Made by a program: the position numbers and the translations under genes. The notes under the pieces are model-generated. The model searched no databases, was not told the origin of the DNA, and worked only from the letters and a program-made list of their open reading frames with translations. This document shows, one piece after another, positions 26,869 through 35,019 of a DNA stretch of 64,000 nt. The stretch is from Mycobacteriaceae bacterium (lineage in GTDB: Bacteria; Pseudomonadota; Gammaproteobacteria; Burkholderiales; Burkholderiaceae_D): NCBI GenBank assembly GCA_903970145.1, contig CAJCHO010000087.1, forward strand, positions 1 through 64,000, written 5' to 3'. The first letter of the stretch is position 1. The number at the start of each line of letters is the position of its first letter.

Positions 26869-27905
26869 GCTCGATAGCTTGGTGGCAGGGGATTGAGATC
26901 CCGAAACTGACGCTGGTGCCAGTACGGATAAGCGACCTGCGTTTGACTCGCCTCATCGAGCCTTGCAACCTGCTCTTCGGTGAGAGCAAAGCTTGCGGCA
27001 CGCAAATTTGCGCGCAGCTGCTCCTCATTGCGTGCGCCAATGATGACACTGGCGATGGTCGGCTTTCTGAGCAGCCAGTTAAGCGCTATCTCTGGGACGC
27101 TCCTGCCGATTTCACCGGATAGGGCGTCCAGCGCATCGACCACCCTGTAGAGGTATTCGTCCGCGACGACCGGACCGCCCGCCGCGCCCTTGTGCAGACG
27201 ACTTTGCTGCGGCAGTGATTGACCGCGCCGGACTTTTCCGGTCAGCCGTCCCCAGCCGAGCGGACTCCAGACCAGCGCCCCAAGATTCTCGGAGATTGCC
27301 TGCGGCATCAGTTCCCACTCGTAGTCGCGCCCGATCAGGCTGTAGTAGACCTGGTGAGCGACATAGCGCGTCCAGCCGAATTGGCGGCTGATATCAAGCG
27401 ACTTCTGCATATGCCAGCCCGAGAAATTGGAAGCGGCGATATAGCGCAGCTTGCCCTGGCGTACTGCGGTATCGAGTACCCCAAGCGTCTCCTCGATCGG
27501 CGTGAGTGCGTCAAAGCCATGCATGTGGAATACATCGATATAGTCGGTGCGCAGGCGCTTGAGACTGCCTTCGATCTGCCGGGTCAGGTGATGGCGCGAG
27601 GATCCCTTGTTATTGGGGCCGCTGCCAAACGGGAATGTGGCCTTGGTCGAGATCAGGATTCGGTCGCGCGCCAAGTGGCGTACCGCTTCGCCAAGGATCT
27701 CCTCGGACAATCCCTGCGAATACACGTCGGCGGTATCAAAGAAGTTGACCCCGGCCTCGAGACAGACGTCGATCAAGCGGGTCGCCTCCTTGACGTCGGT
27801 TTCTCCCCACTCACGAAAAAATTCGTTGCCGCCGCCAAAGGTCGCAGTGCCAAAACACAAGACAGGCACTTTCAGACCGCTCTCGCCCAACTGTCGAAAT
27901 TCCAT
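26865..27905 (-). CDS. aldo/keto reductase
   Basis: A 346-residue NADPH-dependent oxidoreductase of the AKR superfamily (YhdN/Tas-like group). The N-terminus MEFRQLGESGLKVPVLCFGT is the family start, supported by GGAG six bases upstream. The catalytic Asp/Tyr segment is FFDTADVYSQG, the substrate-side region is DYIDVFHMHGFD, and the cofactor region near the C-terminus is ASVIIGARNEEQL. Longer in-frame extensions upstream carry no family sequence and were left out. Substrate unknown. Confidence 0.9.
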   Translation of the reverse strand: MEFRQLGESGLKVPVLCFGTATFGGGNEFFREWGETDVKEATRLIDVCLEAGVNFFDTADVYSQGLSEEILGEAVRHLARDRILISTKATFPFGSGPNNKGSSRHHLTRQIEGSLKRLRTDYIDVFHMHGFDALTPIEETLGVLDTAVRQGKLRYIAASNFSGWHMQKSLDISRQFGWTRYVAHQVYYSLIGRDYEWELMPQAISENLGALVWSPLGWGRLTGKVRRGQSLPQQSRLHKGAAGGPVVADEYLYRVVDALDALSGEIGRSVPEIALNWLLRKPTIASVIIGARNEEQLRANLRAASFALTEEQVARLDEASQTQVAYPYWHQRQFRDLNPLPPSYRA

Positions 27906-28095
27906 AAGCCTCTCCACCATGGCAGCACAGTCTAGGATTATCCGGCCATCGGCAACAACGCGCTCGAGTGCGCGTCGACCTTGTTCGGGGTGGCTGTTAC
28001 GCGCCTGCAGTGGCCGTATGTGGCCGATGCGGGGTCTGCTTGGGCCCTTGTTTTGCCCAATATTGCGAAACCTGGGTAAAACTGCTTCAACTATG

Positions 28096-28123
28096 TTGCA
28101 ATGCCGCAATTCGTCACTATACT
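28096..28123 (+). promoter_or_regulatory. sigma70-like promoter for the gene at 28153
   Basis: TTGCAA (28096-28101), 16 bases, TATACT (28118-28123), 29 bases before the start codon, with a strong AAGGAGG ribosome site between. Good consensus match in an otherwise GC-rich region. Confidence 0.55.
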
Positions 28124-28152
28124 GAATTCATATCTCCTCTGAAGGAGGCTTT

Positions 28153-28488
28153 ATGAACCCGCTGCTGCGTCGCATCATGAAAGACACAAAAGAGTCGTTT
28201 GCAGGAATGATCCCATCGGACACCGAGGTGGATTTTGAAGTGCCGCTCGAAAAAGCGCTGTCTGCGCTGACTTTGTCCCCGTCAGGCGCGCGGGAGCGTT
28301 CGCGCCAGCTTGAGACTTCGATGTCCTTGGCGATCCTCGCCGGCTGGTTTCATGGCTTTGCCGACTTTCTCTCCGGTTCACGCTACGCTGACCAGGAACG
28401 CTATCTCGCCGAAGCGAGCAACGTGATGGAGCTCGAGCAACGCATGCGCGCCCTGGAGCGCTCGGACGACCGCTTCGGGGTCTTCTAG
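28153..28488 (+). CDS. small conserved protein of unknown function
   Basis: A 111-residue cytoplasmic protein with no signal peptide. A clear promoter and an ideal AAGGAGG ribosome site support expression. The C-terminal part, SRYADQERYLAEASNVMELEQRMRALER, is charged, probably helical, and recalls DUF3563-type proteins, in which a short AYL-x5-D-LE-RMR block is the only conserved feature. The middle holds one hydrophobic stretch (MSLAILAGWFHGFADFL) that could be a weak membrane helix. No function can be assigned. Confidence 0.7.
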   Translation: MNPLLRRIMKDTKESFAGMIPSDTEVDFEVPLEKALSALTLSPSGARERSRQLETSMSLAILAGWFHGFADFLSGSRYADQERYLAEASNVMELEQRMRALERSDDRFGVF

Positions 28489-28591
28489 GATGTGAGCCAG
28501 TGCGTGTGCGCCGAAGAGTATCGTCGCGCACGTCGCTGGTGCACCACCTGGCGCCTCCTCCCAATGGTGGAGGTCAGGTGCAGTGAAAATT

Positions 28592-28610
28592 GCCTCACGC
28601 ACAGTGAGGC
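28592..28610. other. hairpin cluster in a 428-base gene-free stretch
   Basis: GCCTCAC-GCACA-GTGAGGC forms a perfect 7-bp stem. It is nested inside an outer pair, CCAATGG (28561-28567) and CCATTGG (28614-28620), with the palindrome GGTGCACC just upstream near 28529. No T-tract follows, so this is not a standard terminator. No convincing gene lies in 28489-28916. The whole could be a structured leader, a processed RNA or chance. Confidence 0.35.
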
Positions 28611-28916
28611 GATCCATTGGTGCACGATCCCACCAACTTGCAAATAGACTTTGCGGCGGAATAAACCCTGGCGGCGCGCGGTATCTCCATTGATGGGCAA
28701 GGAGGGGCCAGCGCGCAAATGTGTCGGATTCCACATGCGCCTTTTGCAGTTGCGGCATACCCTCAGTTGCCACTCGTCACATGGGCTTTGGCGTCTTGCC
28801 AACTGTCATAGAATCTTTGACTGATGTGTCCACGCATCTGTGCGTGCAAATCAAGAGCGCAAGTTCCCGGTGCGGCAGCATAATCTTCAGTAGACGGATG
28901 TCCCGAGAAACGGCCC

Positions 28917-31319
28917 ATGCGCTTTCGCTATCTCCACACACGAATCGTCAGTGCCTTTGTCTTGCTGCTGCTGGTTGTCGAGGCAGCCGGCCTGGCACTG
29001 ATCAATCGTGAGGAGACGGTCGATACCGAAGCGCGCGTGCAGCAGGCACTGACCGCCAGTGGCGGAGTTTTCCAGAAAGCGCGCGACGAGAACATCCGCC
29101 AGATGACGCTCGCGTCGAGCGGATTGACCAACGATTTCGCGTTTCGCGCGACGGTTGCCAATCCCGATCGCGCCGCGCTCGACCGGCAGACCATCAGCTC
29201 GGCCCTTGAGAATCAGCGCGATCGCATTCACGCCAGCGTGACCATGCTCGCCTTTATCGACGGTCAGATGATCGCCGATTCGAACGGCACGCCTTACTAC
29301 GGCGAGTCCTTCCCTTATCCTGACATCATCCGCAGCGGCGAGGCCAGCGACGACCTGTCCACGTCGACCGTGGTGATGCTGGGCGACAAACTCTATGAGC
29401 TCATCGGTGTGCAGGTGCGCGCGCCCTTGCCCCTGGCGTGGTTTTTCATGGGCACGCGAATCGACGATCAGTTTGCAGCGAAACTAAAGAGCCTAACAGG
29501 ACCGGACGTTTCGTTTTTTTCACGGCCTTCCGGTTCAGCCACCTGGAAGCTGATGGCGACCACCATTCCGGCAGACGAGCGGGATGCGCTTAGCCTGCAG
29601 ATCAATGACGCCGGGATTCGCGGCGACGAGCGGCGCCTGACAATCGACACGGGCCGCCAGCAATACGGCACCTCGGTCAGGTGGATCGAGACCAGCGGCG
29701 GGACCCAGGTCGTGGCGGCACTGCATATTTCGATGACGACCGAACTCGAGCAGCTCGGCGCCCTGCGCAAAAAGCTGCTTTTTCTTGGCGTATTCTCGCT
29801 TCTGGCAACTGCCCTCGCTGGATTGCTGATCGGCCGCAGCATTACCAAACCAGTTAGCAAGCTCAGCGAGTTTGCGGCCAAGCTAGAGCAGGGCGACTAC
29901 TCGCAGGCGCTTCCTATCGAGCGCGAGGACGAGATAGGAGCACTGGGATCGGCTTTCAATCACATGAGCAAGGCCATCGCGCGACGCGAACAGGAATTGC
30001 TCGAGGACGGATTGACGGGCCTGCCCAACCGGGTACGTTTTCTAAAGGAGCTGGCTGGATCGCTTGCCCAGGCCAAGGACAGCGGAGCATCAGTCACCGT
30101 CCTCGTGATGGACCTGGATCGCTTCAAGGAGGTCAACGATGCGCTTGGACACCATATTGGCGACCTGCTGCTAAAAGAGATAGCGCGCCGCCTGCAGGGT
30201 GTGACAAGACCGCAGGGCCACCTGACAGCGCGCTTTGGTGGTGATGAATTCACCATCCTCTTACGCAACTGCGATGCCGCTGCAGGGCGCGCAATCGCCG
30301 AGCGCCTTCTGGCCGAACTGGAGGCGACCGTTACCCTGGGCGGCAGCGACGCCAATAAATCGGTGGAAGTGATTGCCAGTGCCAGCATCGGTATCGCGCA
30401 GTATCCGGTCGATGCGACCGACATGAATACCCTCCTGCAGCACGCCGAGGTGGCGATGTATAGCGCCAAGCAGAGCAACAGCGGCCTGGCGACCTTCGTG
30501 CCGGCGCTCAACACCTACAGCGAAGACCGACTGGTGCTGATGGGCGAGTTGCGCCGTGCAGTCGGTGCAGGGCAGCTCGAACTGTTCTACCAGCCCAAAG
30601 TTGACTCAACCAGCGAAGCGGTCGTTGGTGTAGAGGCGCTCGTGCGCTGGAATCATCCCACGCGCGGACTCCTGGGTCCGGGTGACTTCATCCCCTTTGC
30701 CGAGAGCACCGGCTTCATCACCGTCATCACCCAGTGGGTCGTGCGTGCAGCCATCGCGCAGGCCGCGCGCTGGCGCTCGCAGGGTCGACGCCTGAACATT
30801 GCCCTCAATATCTCGGCGCGTGACCTGGCGCAACCGCTCTTGCCGCAGATGATCGACGAGCTGATTCGGGAATATGCGGCTGAACCATCCTGGCTCACTC
30901 TGGAGATTACCGAGAGCGCGATCATGGCCGATCCGAAGCAGGCCCTCGAAGTCGCCGAGCAACTGCATGCGATGGGCTTTAGGCTCGCGATCGACGACTT
31001 TGGTACCGGGTATTCCTCGCTTTCCTACCTCAAGCGCTTGCCGGTCGCCGAGCTCAAGATCGACCGCTCCTTCGTCTCACACATGGCAAGCGTCGAGGAT
31101 GACGCGACCATCGTCGCCTCAGTCATCCATCTGGCTCACGACATGGGATTGAAAGTCGTCGCCGAAGGCGTTGAGGAGCTGTCTGCCTACCAGCTCCTGC
31201 GCGAACTCAAATGCGACAGCATCCAGGGCTACCTGATTGGCAAACCCCAGGCCCTGCCAAGCTTCGAGCGCTGGATTGACCAGAATGGCGGCCGCTTTGC
31301 ACGCCTGCGGCTGGCTTGA
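28917..31319 (+). CDS. membrane-bound GGDEF-EAL cyclic-di-GMP protein with periplasmic sensor and HAMP
   Basis: An 800-residue inner-membrane signalling protein. A first membrane helix (about 10-28) is followed by a periplasmic sensor of about 250 residues (double-CACHE-like). A second helix (about 286-305), a HAMP domain (about 307-358), GGDEF (about 360-530, intact GGDEF at 441-445) and EAL (about 543-790, intact EAL at 573-575 plus IDDFGTGYSSL) come next. The upstream inhibitory site usually written RxxD reads RPQG, so product inhibition is probably absent. Both catalytic motifs look intact. Its stop overlaps the start of a barrel protein, followed by a cupredoxin-like protein. Confidence 0.92.
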   Translation: MRFRYLHTRIVSAFVLLLLVVEAAGLALINREETVDTEARVQQALTASGGVFQKARDENIRQMTLASSGLTNDFAFRATVANPDRAALDRQTISSALENQRDRIHASVTMLAFIDGQMIADSNGTPYYGESFPYPDIIRSGEASDDLSTSTVVMLGDKLYELIGVQVRAPLPLAWFFMGTRIDDQFAAKLKSLTGPDVSFFSRPSGSATWKLMATTIPADERDALSLQINDAGIRGDERRLTIDTGRQQYGTSVRWIETSGGTQVVAALHISMTTELEQLGALRKKLLFLGVFSLLATALAGLLIGRSITKPVSKLSEFAAKLEQGDYSQALPIEREDEIGALGSAFNHMSKAIARREQELLEDGLTGLPNRVRFLKELAGSLAQAKDSGASVTVLVMDLDRFKEVNDALGHHIGDLLLKEIARRLQGVTRPQGHLTARFGGDEFTILLRNCDAAAGRAIAERLLAELEATVTLGGSDANKSVEVIASASIGIAQYPVDATDMNTLLQHAEVAMYSAKQSNSGLATFVPALNTYSEDRLVLMGELRRAVGAGQLELFYQPKVDSTSEAVVGVEALVRWNHPTRGLLGPGDFIPFAESTGFITVITQWVVRAAIAQAARWRSQGRRLNIALNISARDLAQPLLPQMIDELIREYAAEPSWLTLEITESAIMADPKQALEVAEQLHAMGFRLAIDDFGTGYSSLSYLKRLPVAELKIDRSFVSHMASVEDDATIVASVIHLAHDMGLKVVAEGVEELSAYQLLRELKCDSIQGYLIGKPQALPSFERWIDQNGGRFARLRLA

Positions 31320-32206
31320 TGGCAGGCCACCTCGCCGGCAGGTGTCTTGGCCCGGCTCTCGTCTGGTATCTTCTGTGTGTGGCTGCGCGGGCCGATGACG
31401 GCCAGACCACGCTCGATCTGCGCGCCTTCAACGACTCGAACGTTACCAACGGGAGTGGCAACGGGGAGATCCGCGCCGACAGCGGACTCATCCTGTCGGC
31501 AAGCCGCGGCCTGCTGGTCGACCTTGACGAAGTTGGACTGCTCGAATTGTCCGGTCATGCGCGCCTGACCGGATACGGGCGCTACTCGGATCTCGACGAG
31601 TTGGCCCTGGGAGGAGAGGCGTTGCTTAGCCGAAAGCTTGGCCTCGGCCTTGCTGCTCCCTCGATCAATGCCCAGATCAGTGTCGACTACCTGGCCGATG
31701 ACACGAGCCTGCGCACGGGCTGGCTTGATACGGCCATGCTCGGTGCCAGCTGGCGGGTTGCGCCGACGGTACGCATTTCTGGCGGCTTTGGATTTGAGTG
31801 GCGCATTCAGGATCAGATCAGTGGTGCCATCGAGGGTTATCCAGCTGACGTCTTCACCCAGTTCAATCACGTCGCCCACCTCGATCTGCAGCTGCAACTG
31901 GATGATCGGCTAAGCGTCATCGCGGCGATCGAGCGGCGTCGTGGCGACGCAGCGCTCAGCATGCCGGGCGCCCTCGATGCGGAGTACGACGATTCCCTCG
32001 CAGTCGCACGGGATCCGGTCTTTGGCGCCAACTGGGTGACCGAGAAGGTCGAAGCGACGAGCCTCATTCCGCGCCTTGGAGTGAGCCTTGCGTGCGGGCG
32101 CAACGCCAGCCTCGGATTCTCGATCAGTCGCCGCTTTACCCGCGAGCCAGGTGGCGACAGCTATAACGCTACGATAAGCGACATTACTTACACCGCACAG
32201 TTCTGA
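31319..32206 (+). CDS. outer-membrane beta-barrel protein
   Basis: A 295-residue predicted outer-membrane protein. A signal peptide ends at about residue 24 (AARA-DDG). Alternating amphipathic strands such as VRISGGFGFEWRIQD and LDLQLQLDDRLSVIAAIERR follow, and the C-terminal Phe of TYTAQF is the outer-membrane insertion signature. The ATG overlaps the stop of the GGDEF-EAL gene (TGATG), implying coupling. Its partner downstream is a cupredoxin-like protein. Similar barrels occur beside methylamine-utilisation-like cupredoxins in other proteobacteria, but no function has been set. Confidence 0.78.
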   Translation: MAGHLAGRCLGPALVWYLLCVAARADDGQTTLDLRAFNDSNVTNGSGNGEIRADSGLILSASRGLLVDLDEVGLLELSGHARLTGYGRYSDLDELALGGEALLSRKLGLGLAAPSINAQISVDYLADDTSLRTGWLDTAMLGASWRVAPTVRISGGFGFEWRIQDQISGAIEGYPADVFTQFNHVAHLDLQLQLDDRLSVIAAIERRRGDAALSMPGALDAEYDDSLAVARDPVFGANWVTEKVEATSLIPRLGVSLACGRNASLGFSISRRFTREPGGDSYNATISDITYTAQF

Positions 32207-32213
32207 GGTCCAA

Positions 32214-32909
32214 TTGAGTCTTCGGCGATTTTTTATGAATCACTTGAAACTGCCAGACGGCCTGCGTCTTCTGAAAGTTCTCGCAGGTGTCACGCTGGGT
32301 GCCTGCATGAGCGCCGAGGCCTCCCAGTTCACTGCGACCATTGTCGATGGCGAAGGGCATCCGCTGCCTGATGCGGTAGTGGTGTTGGTGCCGGTGGGTG
32401 GCGTAAAGGTTGCGCTGCATCCCCACGAGGAGATCGTCGACCAGATCGATCGCGAGTTCGTCCCTCACGTCAAGGCCATCCTCGTAGGATCGACAGTGCG
32501 CTTTCCGAACCAGGACAATATCCGGCATCACGTCTACTCGTTTTCGGTCGCGAAGAACTTCGAGCTCCCGCTCTACAAGGGCACCCAGGCGGCGCCGGTG
32601 CTGTTCGACAAGGCCGGCGTCGTCGTCCTCGGCTGCAATATCCATGATTGGATGCTCGGGTATATCTATGTCTCCGAGAGTCCCTACTACGGTATGAGCG
32701 GCGATGACGGCAAGATCGTCATAAAGGATCTCCCCAAGGGCAATTACGAGGCACGTGTCTGGCAGCCCGACATGCAGGCCACGGAAGAGTCCACTGCGCG
32801 TGCGCTGACTCTGGAGTCGGGCGACGCTGTGGGCGACTGGCAGATAGCACTCAAGAAGACCGCAAAGCTCAGGCGTGCACCGGTCGGCGCAGGCCACAGT
32901 TACCAATAG
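32214..32909 (+). CDS. secreted cupredoxin-like (methylamine-utilisation-type) protein
   Basis: A 231-residue exported protein with a signal peptide (about 17-37). It carries a plastocyanin/azurin-like domain with a likely type 1 copper set: His105 or His106, Cys141, His144 and Met147 (HHVYSF and GCNIHDWM). A carboxypeptidase-regulatory-like beta domain follows (about 160-190). A TTG start preceded by GAGG is used; an ATG at 32235 is the alternative. Proteins of this kind are often labelled methylamine utilisation protein. Seven bases separate it from the barrel gene, so the GGDEF-EAL sensor, the barrel and this protein form one operon. Confidence 0.8.
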   Translation: MSLRRFFMNHLKLPDGLRLLKVLAGVTLGACMSAEASQFTATIVDGEGHPLPDAVVVLVPVGGVKVALHPHEEIVDQIDREFVPHVKAILVGSTVRFPNQDNIRHHVYSFSVAKNFELPLYKGTQAAPVLFDKAGVVVLGCNIHDWMLGYIYVSESPYYGMSGDDGKIVIKDLPKGNYEARVWQPDMQATEESTARALTLESGDAVGDWQIALKKTAKLRRAPVGAGHSYQ

Positions 32910-33151
32910 ACTGATGGGAGCGGACGCACGGCGCTTGTCCCCTGGGACGCTTGCTCTGTGCGTTGGCGCACATCCATCTGGTACGCGCTTGACTTCGCGA
33001 CAAGAATTAGAAAAATAGCGGGAATTAATCTCCAAACTTGCGATCCAAGCGCTATAGGCCTTGGTGCATGCCTTGCACGAGGTGATCCGTTTTAGGCGGG
33101 TCGAGCGAAATTCAGGTTTCCAACAATAAGACCAACTCGAGGAAGAACTTC

Positions 33152-34249
33152 ATGTCACGACTATTGAGATCGATAACATTTGCCGCGGTCGCCTTGCTCG
33201 CGCCCTTGGCCGCGTCCGCACAGATCGGCGTCTCGGTGACCATCGCGCCGCCACCGCTGCCAGTTTATGAGCAGCCCCTGATACCCGGTGATGGCTATAT
33301 CTGGACACCAGGCTATTGGGCCTGGGGCACGGACGGATACTTCTGGGCACCCGGGACCTGGGTGCAGCCGCCGGTAGTGGGCGTACTGTGGACACCCGGA
33401 TATTGGGGCTGGAATGGCGGTGCCTTCCTGTGGAACGCCGGTTACTGGGGTCCCCATATCGGCTTTTACGGTGGCGTTAACTACGGCTTTGGATACGGTG
33501 GGGTCGGCTATCAGGGTGGCTACTGGAACAATGGCCGCTTTAACTACAACCGCAGCGTGAACAACATCAACACCTCGCTGGTCCACAACGTCTACAGCGA
33601 GAATGTCACCCACAACACCTTTAACCGAGTGAGCTACAACGGCGGTGCCGGCGGTACAAGTGTTGTCCCGACGCAGGGCGAGCGTATGGCCGCAGGTGCG
33701 CCCCATGAGGGCCCGACACCGGCGCAGGCGCAAAATGAGAGCGCCGCGCGCGGCAACCGCAGCACGTACGCGTCCGAAAACCATGGCAACCCGAGCGTTG
33801 CCGCGACGGCGCGACCGGGTGAGTTTTCCGGAGCGGGTGTCGTAGCAGCGCACGCTGCGGCGAGCGCGCGTCCGGCAGCAAGCCGTCCCCCGCAGGCCGG
33901 CGGCGCGCGGCCCGCGGCCGCGGCGCACACGGAAGCGGCGGCGCGGCCTGCGACACCGCAACACACCACTCGGCCACCCGTTTCAAGTGGCAGAGTCCAT
34001 ACCAGCCAGCCGCAGGCACGGCCAGCCGCTTCGGAGAATTCGCACGCGACGCGTCCAGCCGCTTCTGAGAATTCACACGCGACACGTCCAGTCGCTCAGC
34101 CGCGCCCCCAGGCTGCGTCCCAAGCGCGTCCCGCTACCCAGCCCCGGCCGCAAGCCGCTCCCCAGCCGCGGCCTGCGCCCGAGCAGCATAGCCAGCCGGC
34201 TCCTCATGCGGCCCCGGCGCAGAACTCGCACCGTGAAGAGCGACGCTAG
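33152..34249 (+). CDS. YXWGXW-repeat protein with Pro/Ala/His-rich tail
   Basis: A 365-residue secreted protein. The signal peptide ends at ASA-QIG (about 23). Residues 45-130 hold repeated Trp/Gly/Tyr units of the YXWGXW kind (YIWTPGYWAWG, VLWTPGYWGWN, FLWNAGYWGPH) and then Gly/Tyr/Asn-rich sequence. From about 180 on the chain is low-complexity Pro/Ala/Arg/Gln/His, including an exact 11-residue tandem repeat encoded at 34019-34084. YXWGXW proteins are widespread in betaproteobacteria, probably in the cell envelope, with no known function. A strong terminator follows. Confidence 0.83.
   Translation: MSRLLRSITFAAVALLAPLAASAQIGVSVTIAPPPLPVYEQPLIPGDGYIWTPGYWAWGTDGYFWAPGTWVQPPVVGVLWTPGYWGWNGGAFLWNAGYWGPHIGFYGGVNYGFGYGGVGYQGGYWNNGRFNYNRSVNNINTSLVHNVYSENVTHNTFNRVSYNGGAGGTSVVPTQGERMAAGAPHEGPTPAQAQNESAARGNRSTYASENHGNPSVAATARPGEFSGAGVVAAHAAASARPAASRPPQAGGARPAAAAHTEAAARPATPQHTTRPPVSSGRVHTSQPQARPAASENSHATRPAASENSHATRPVAQPRPQAASQARPATQPRPQAAPQPRPAPEQHSQPAPHAAPAQNSHREERR
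34019..34084 (+). repeat. 33-bp in-frame tandem repeat
   Basis: Two 33-base units, 34019-34051 and 34052-34084, encode the identical peptide RPAASENSHAT while differing at several bases, mostly third codon positions. This suggests selection on the peptide or an old duplication. Confidence 0.75.
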
Positions 34250-34274
34250 CGCCTGCAGCGCGCCCGAATTCGCA

Positions 34275-34306
34275 AAAGCCTACCTCTTCCAGGTGGGCTT
34301 TTTTTT
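34275..34306 (+). terminator. intrinsic terminator after the YXWGXW gene
   Basis: AAAGCCTACCT-CTTCC-AGGTGGGCTTT forms an 11-bp stem with one wobble pair, directly followed by a run of eight T (34299-34306). It lies 26 bases past the stop codon. Confidence 0.88.
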
Positions 34307-34406
34307 ATCGACTCGATTCCGCGCGACCGGCGCGTCCATGTTTAGCTAGAATCGGAGCGGAACTCGACCGACGCTCTGGCCCGGTGGGTGTTTTGGGGGA
34401 AGCGCG

Positions 34407-34973
34407 ATGAATTGCTTTAGACAGGCCTCGCTGGCGCTGGCCGCAGTCTCGCTGTGGGGCTGCGCGGCACCGTCCGATCGGGCAGAGGCTTCCCTCGAAT
34501 CCCGCTCGGTCACGCCCTACATCGTCCAGGCGTGCATTCCTTCGACCTTCCGTCCGGACGCGCTGTCGATCGCGCGGTTGACGCTCGATGCGTCGGGCTG
34601 GGCCTATAACTCGGCAGACTGGCCGCTGCGCAAGCACACCGGAGCCGGCCAGCCGGTCTACGAAGTGAGCGTGGCGGCGCTCGAAGTGCTCAAGGTTCAT
34701 GTTGCGACGCTCGATGCGAACGACTTTGTCTTTGGACCGCCTGCCTTACTGCCAGATCACGGCTGGACTGCCTGGCAGGCGCCCATGATGACCGAACGCC
34801 ACGACCTGCCGGAACAGGAAAAATATTTCTATCGTCGCGAGCATCACCTCCCGGCGATTCCCCATCCACCGCGACCGGTCTATCCCCTGCTACGTTATCG
34901 GCGCACTCTGGCAGGAGGCGCCTCAGGCGACAACGAGGCGGGCGATACTGCCGCCATCATTCCTGGCTGCTGA
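34407..34973 (+). CDS. predicted lipoprotein of unknown function
   Basis: A 188-residue exported protein. The signal sequence ends in a lipobox-like LWGC with the acylated Cys at 19. The mature part contains a block IVQACIPSTFRPDALSIARL and a Trp/Pro-rich segment, with a His/Pro-rich stretch near the end (HHLPAIPHPPRP). A purine-rich GGGGAAGCG precedes the ATG. No family was recognised, and it is convergent with the cytochrome/redoxin gene. Confidence 0.6.
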   Translation: MNCFRQASLALAAVSLWGCAAPSDRAEASLESRSVTPYIVQACIPSTFRPDALSIARLTLDASGWAYNSADWPLRKHTGAGQPVYEVSVAALEVLKVHVATLDANDFVFGPPALLPDHGWTAWQAPMMTERHDLPEQEKYFYRREHHLPAIPHPPRPVYPLLRYRRTLAGGASGDNEAGDTAAIIPGC

Positions 34974-35019
34974 GGGCGCGCGCGGCCAGGATCTGCGGGT
35001 GACGAGATGGCCAGCGCTT

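Noticed and set aside
28378-28773. Minus-strand frame of 131 codons in the gene-free stretch
   Set aside because: No ribosome site, no recognisable sequence, and its 3' half overlaps the small protein gene.
33161-33964. 267-codon minus-strand frame
   Set aside because: Antisense of the repetitive YXWGXW gene; Arg-rich low complexity.
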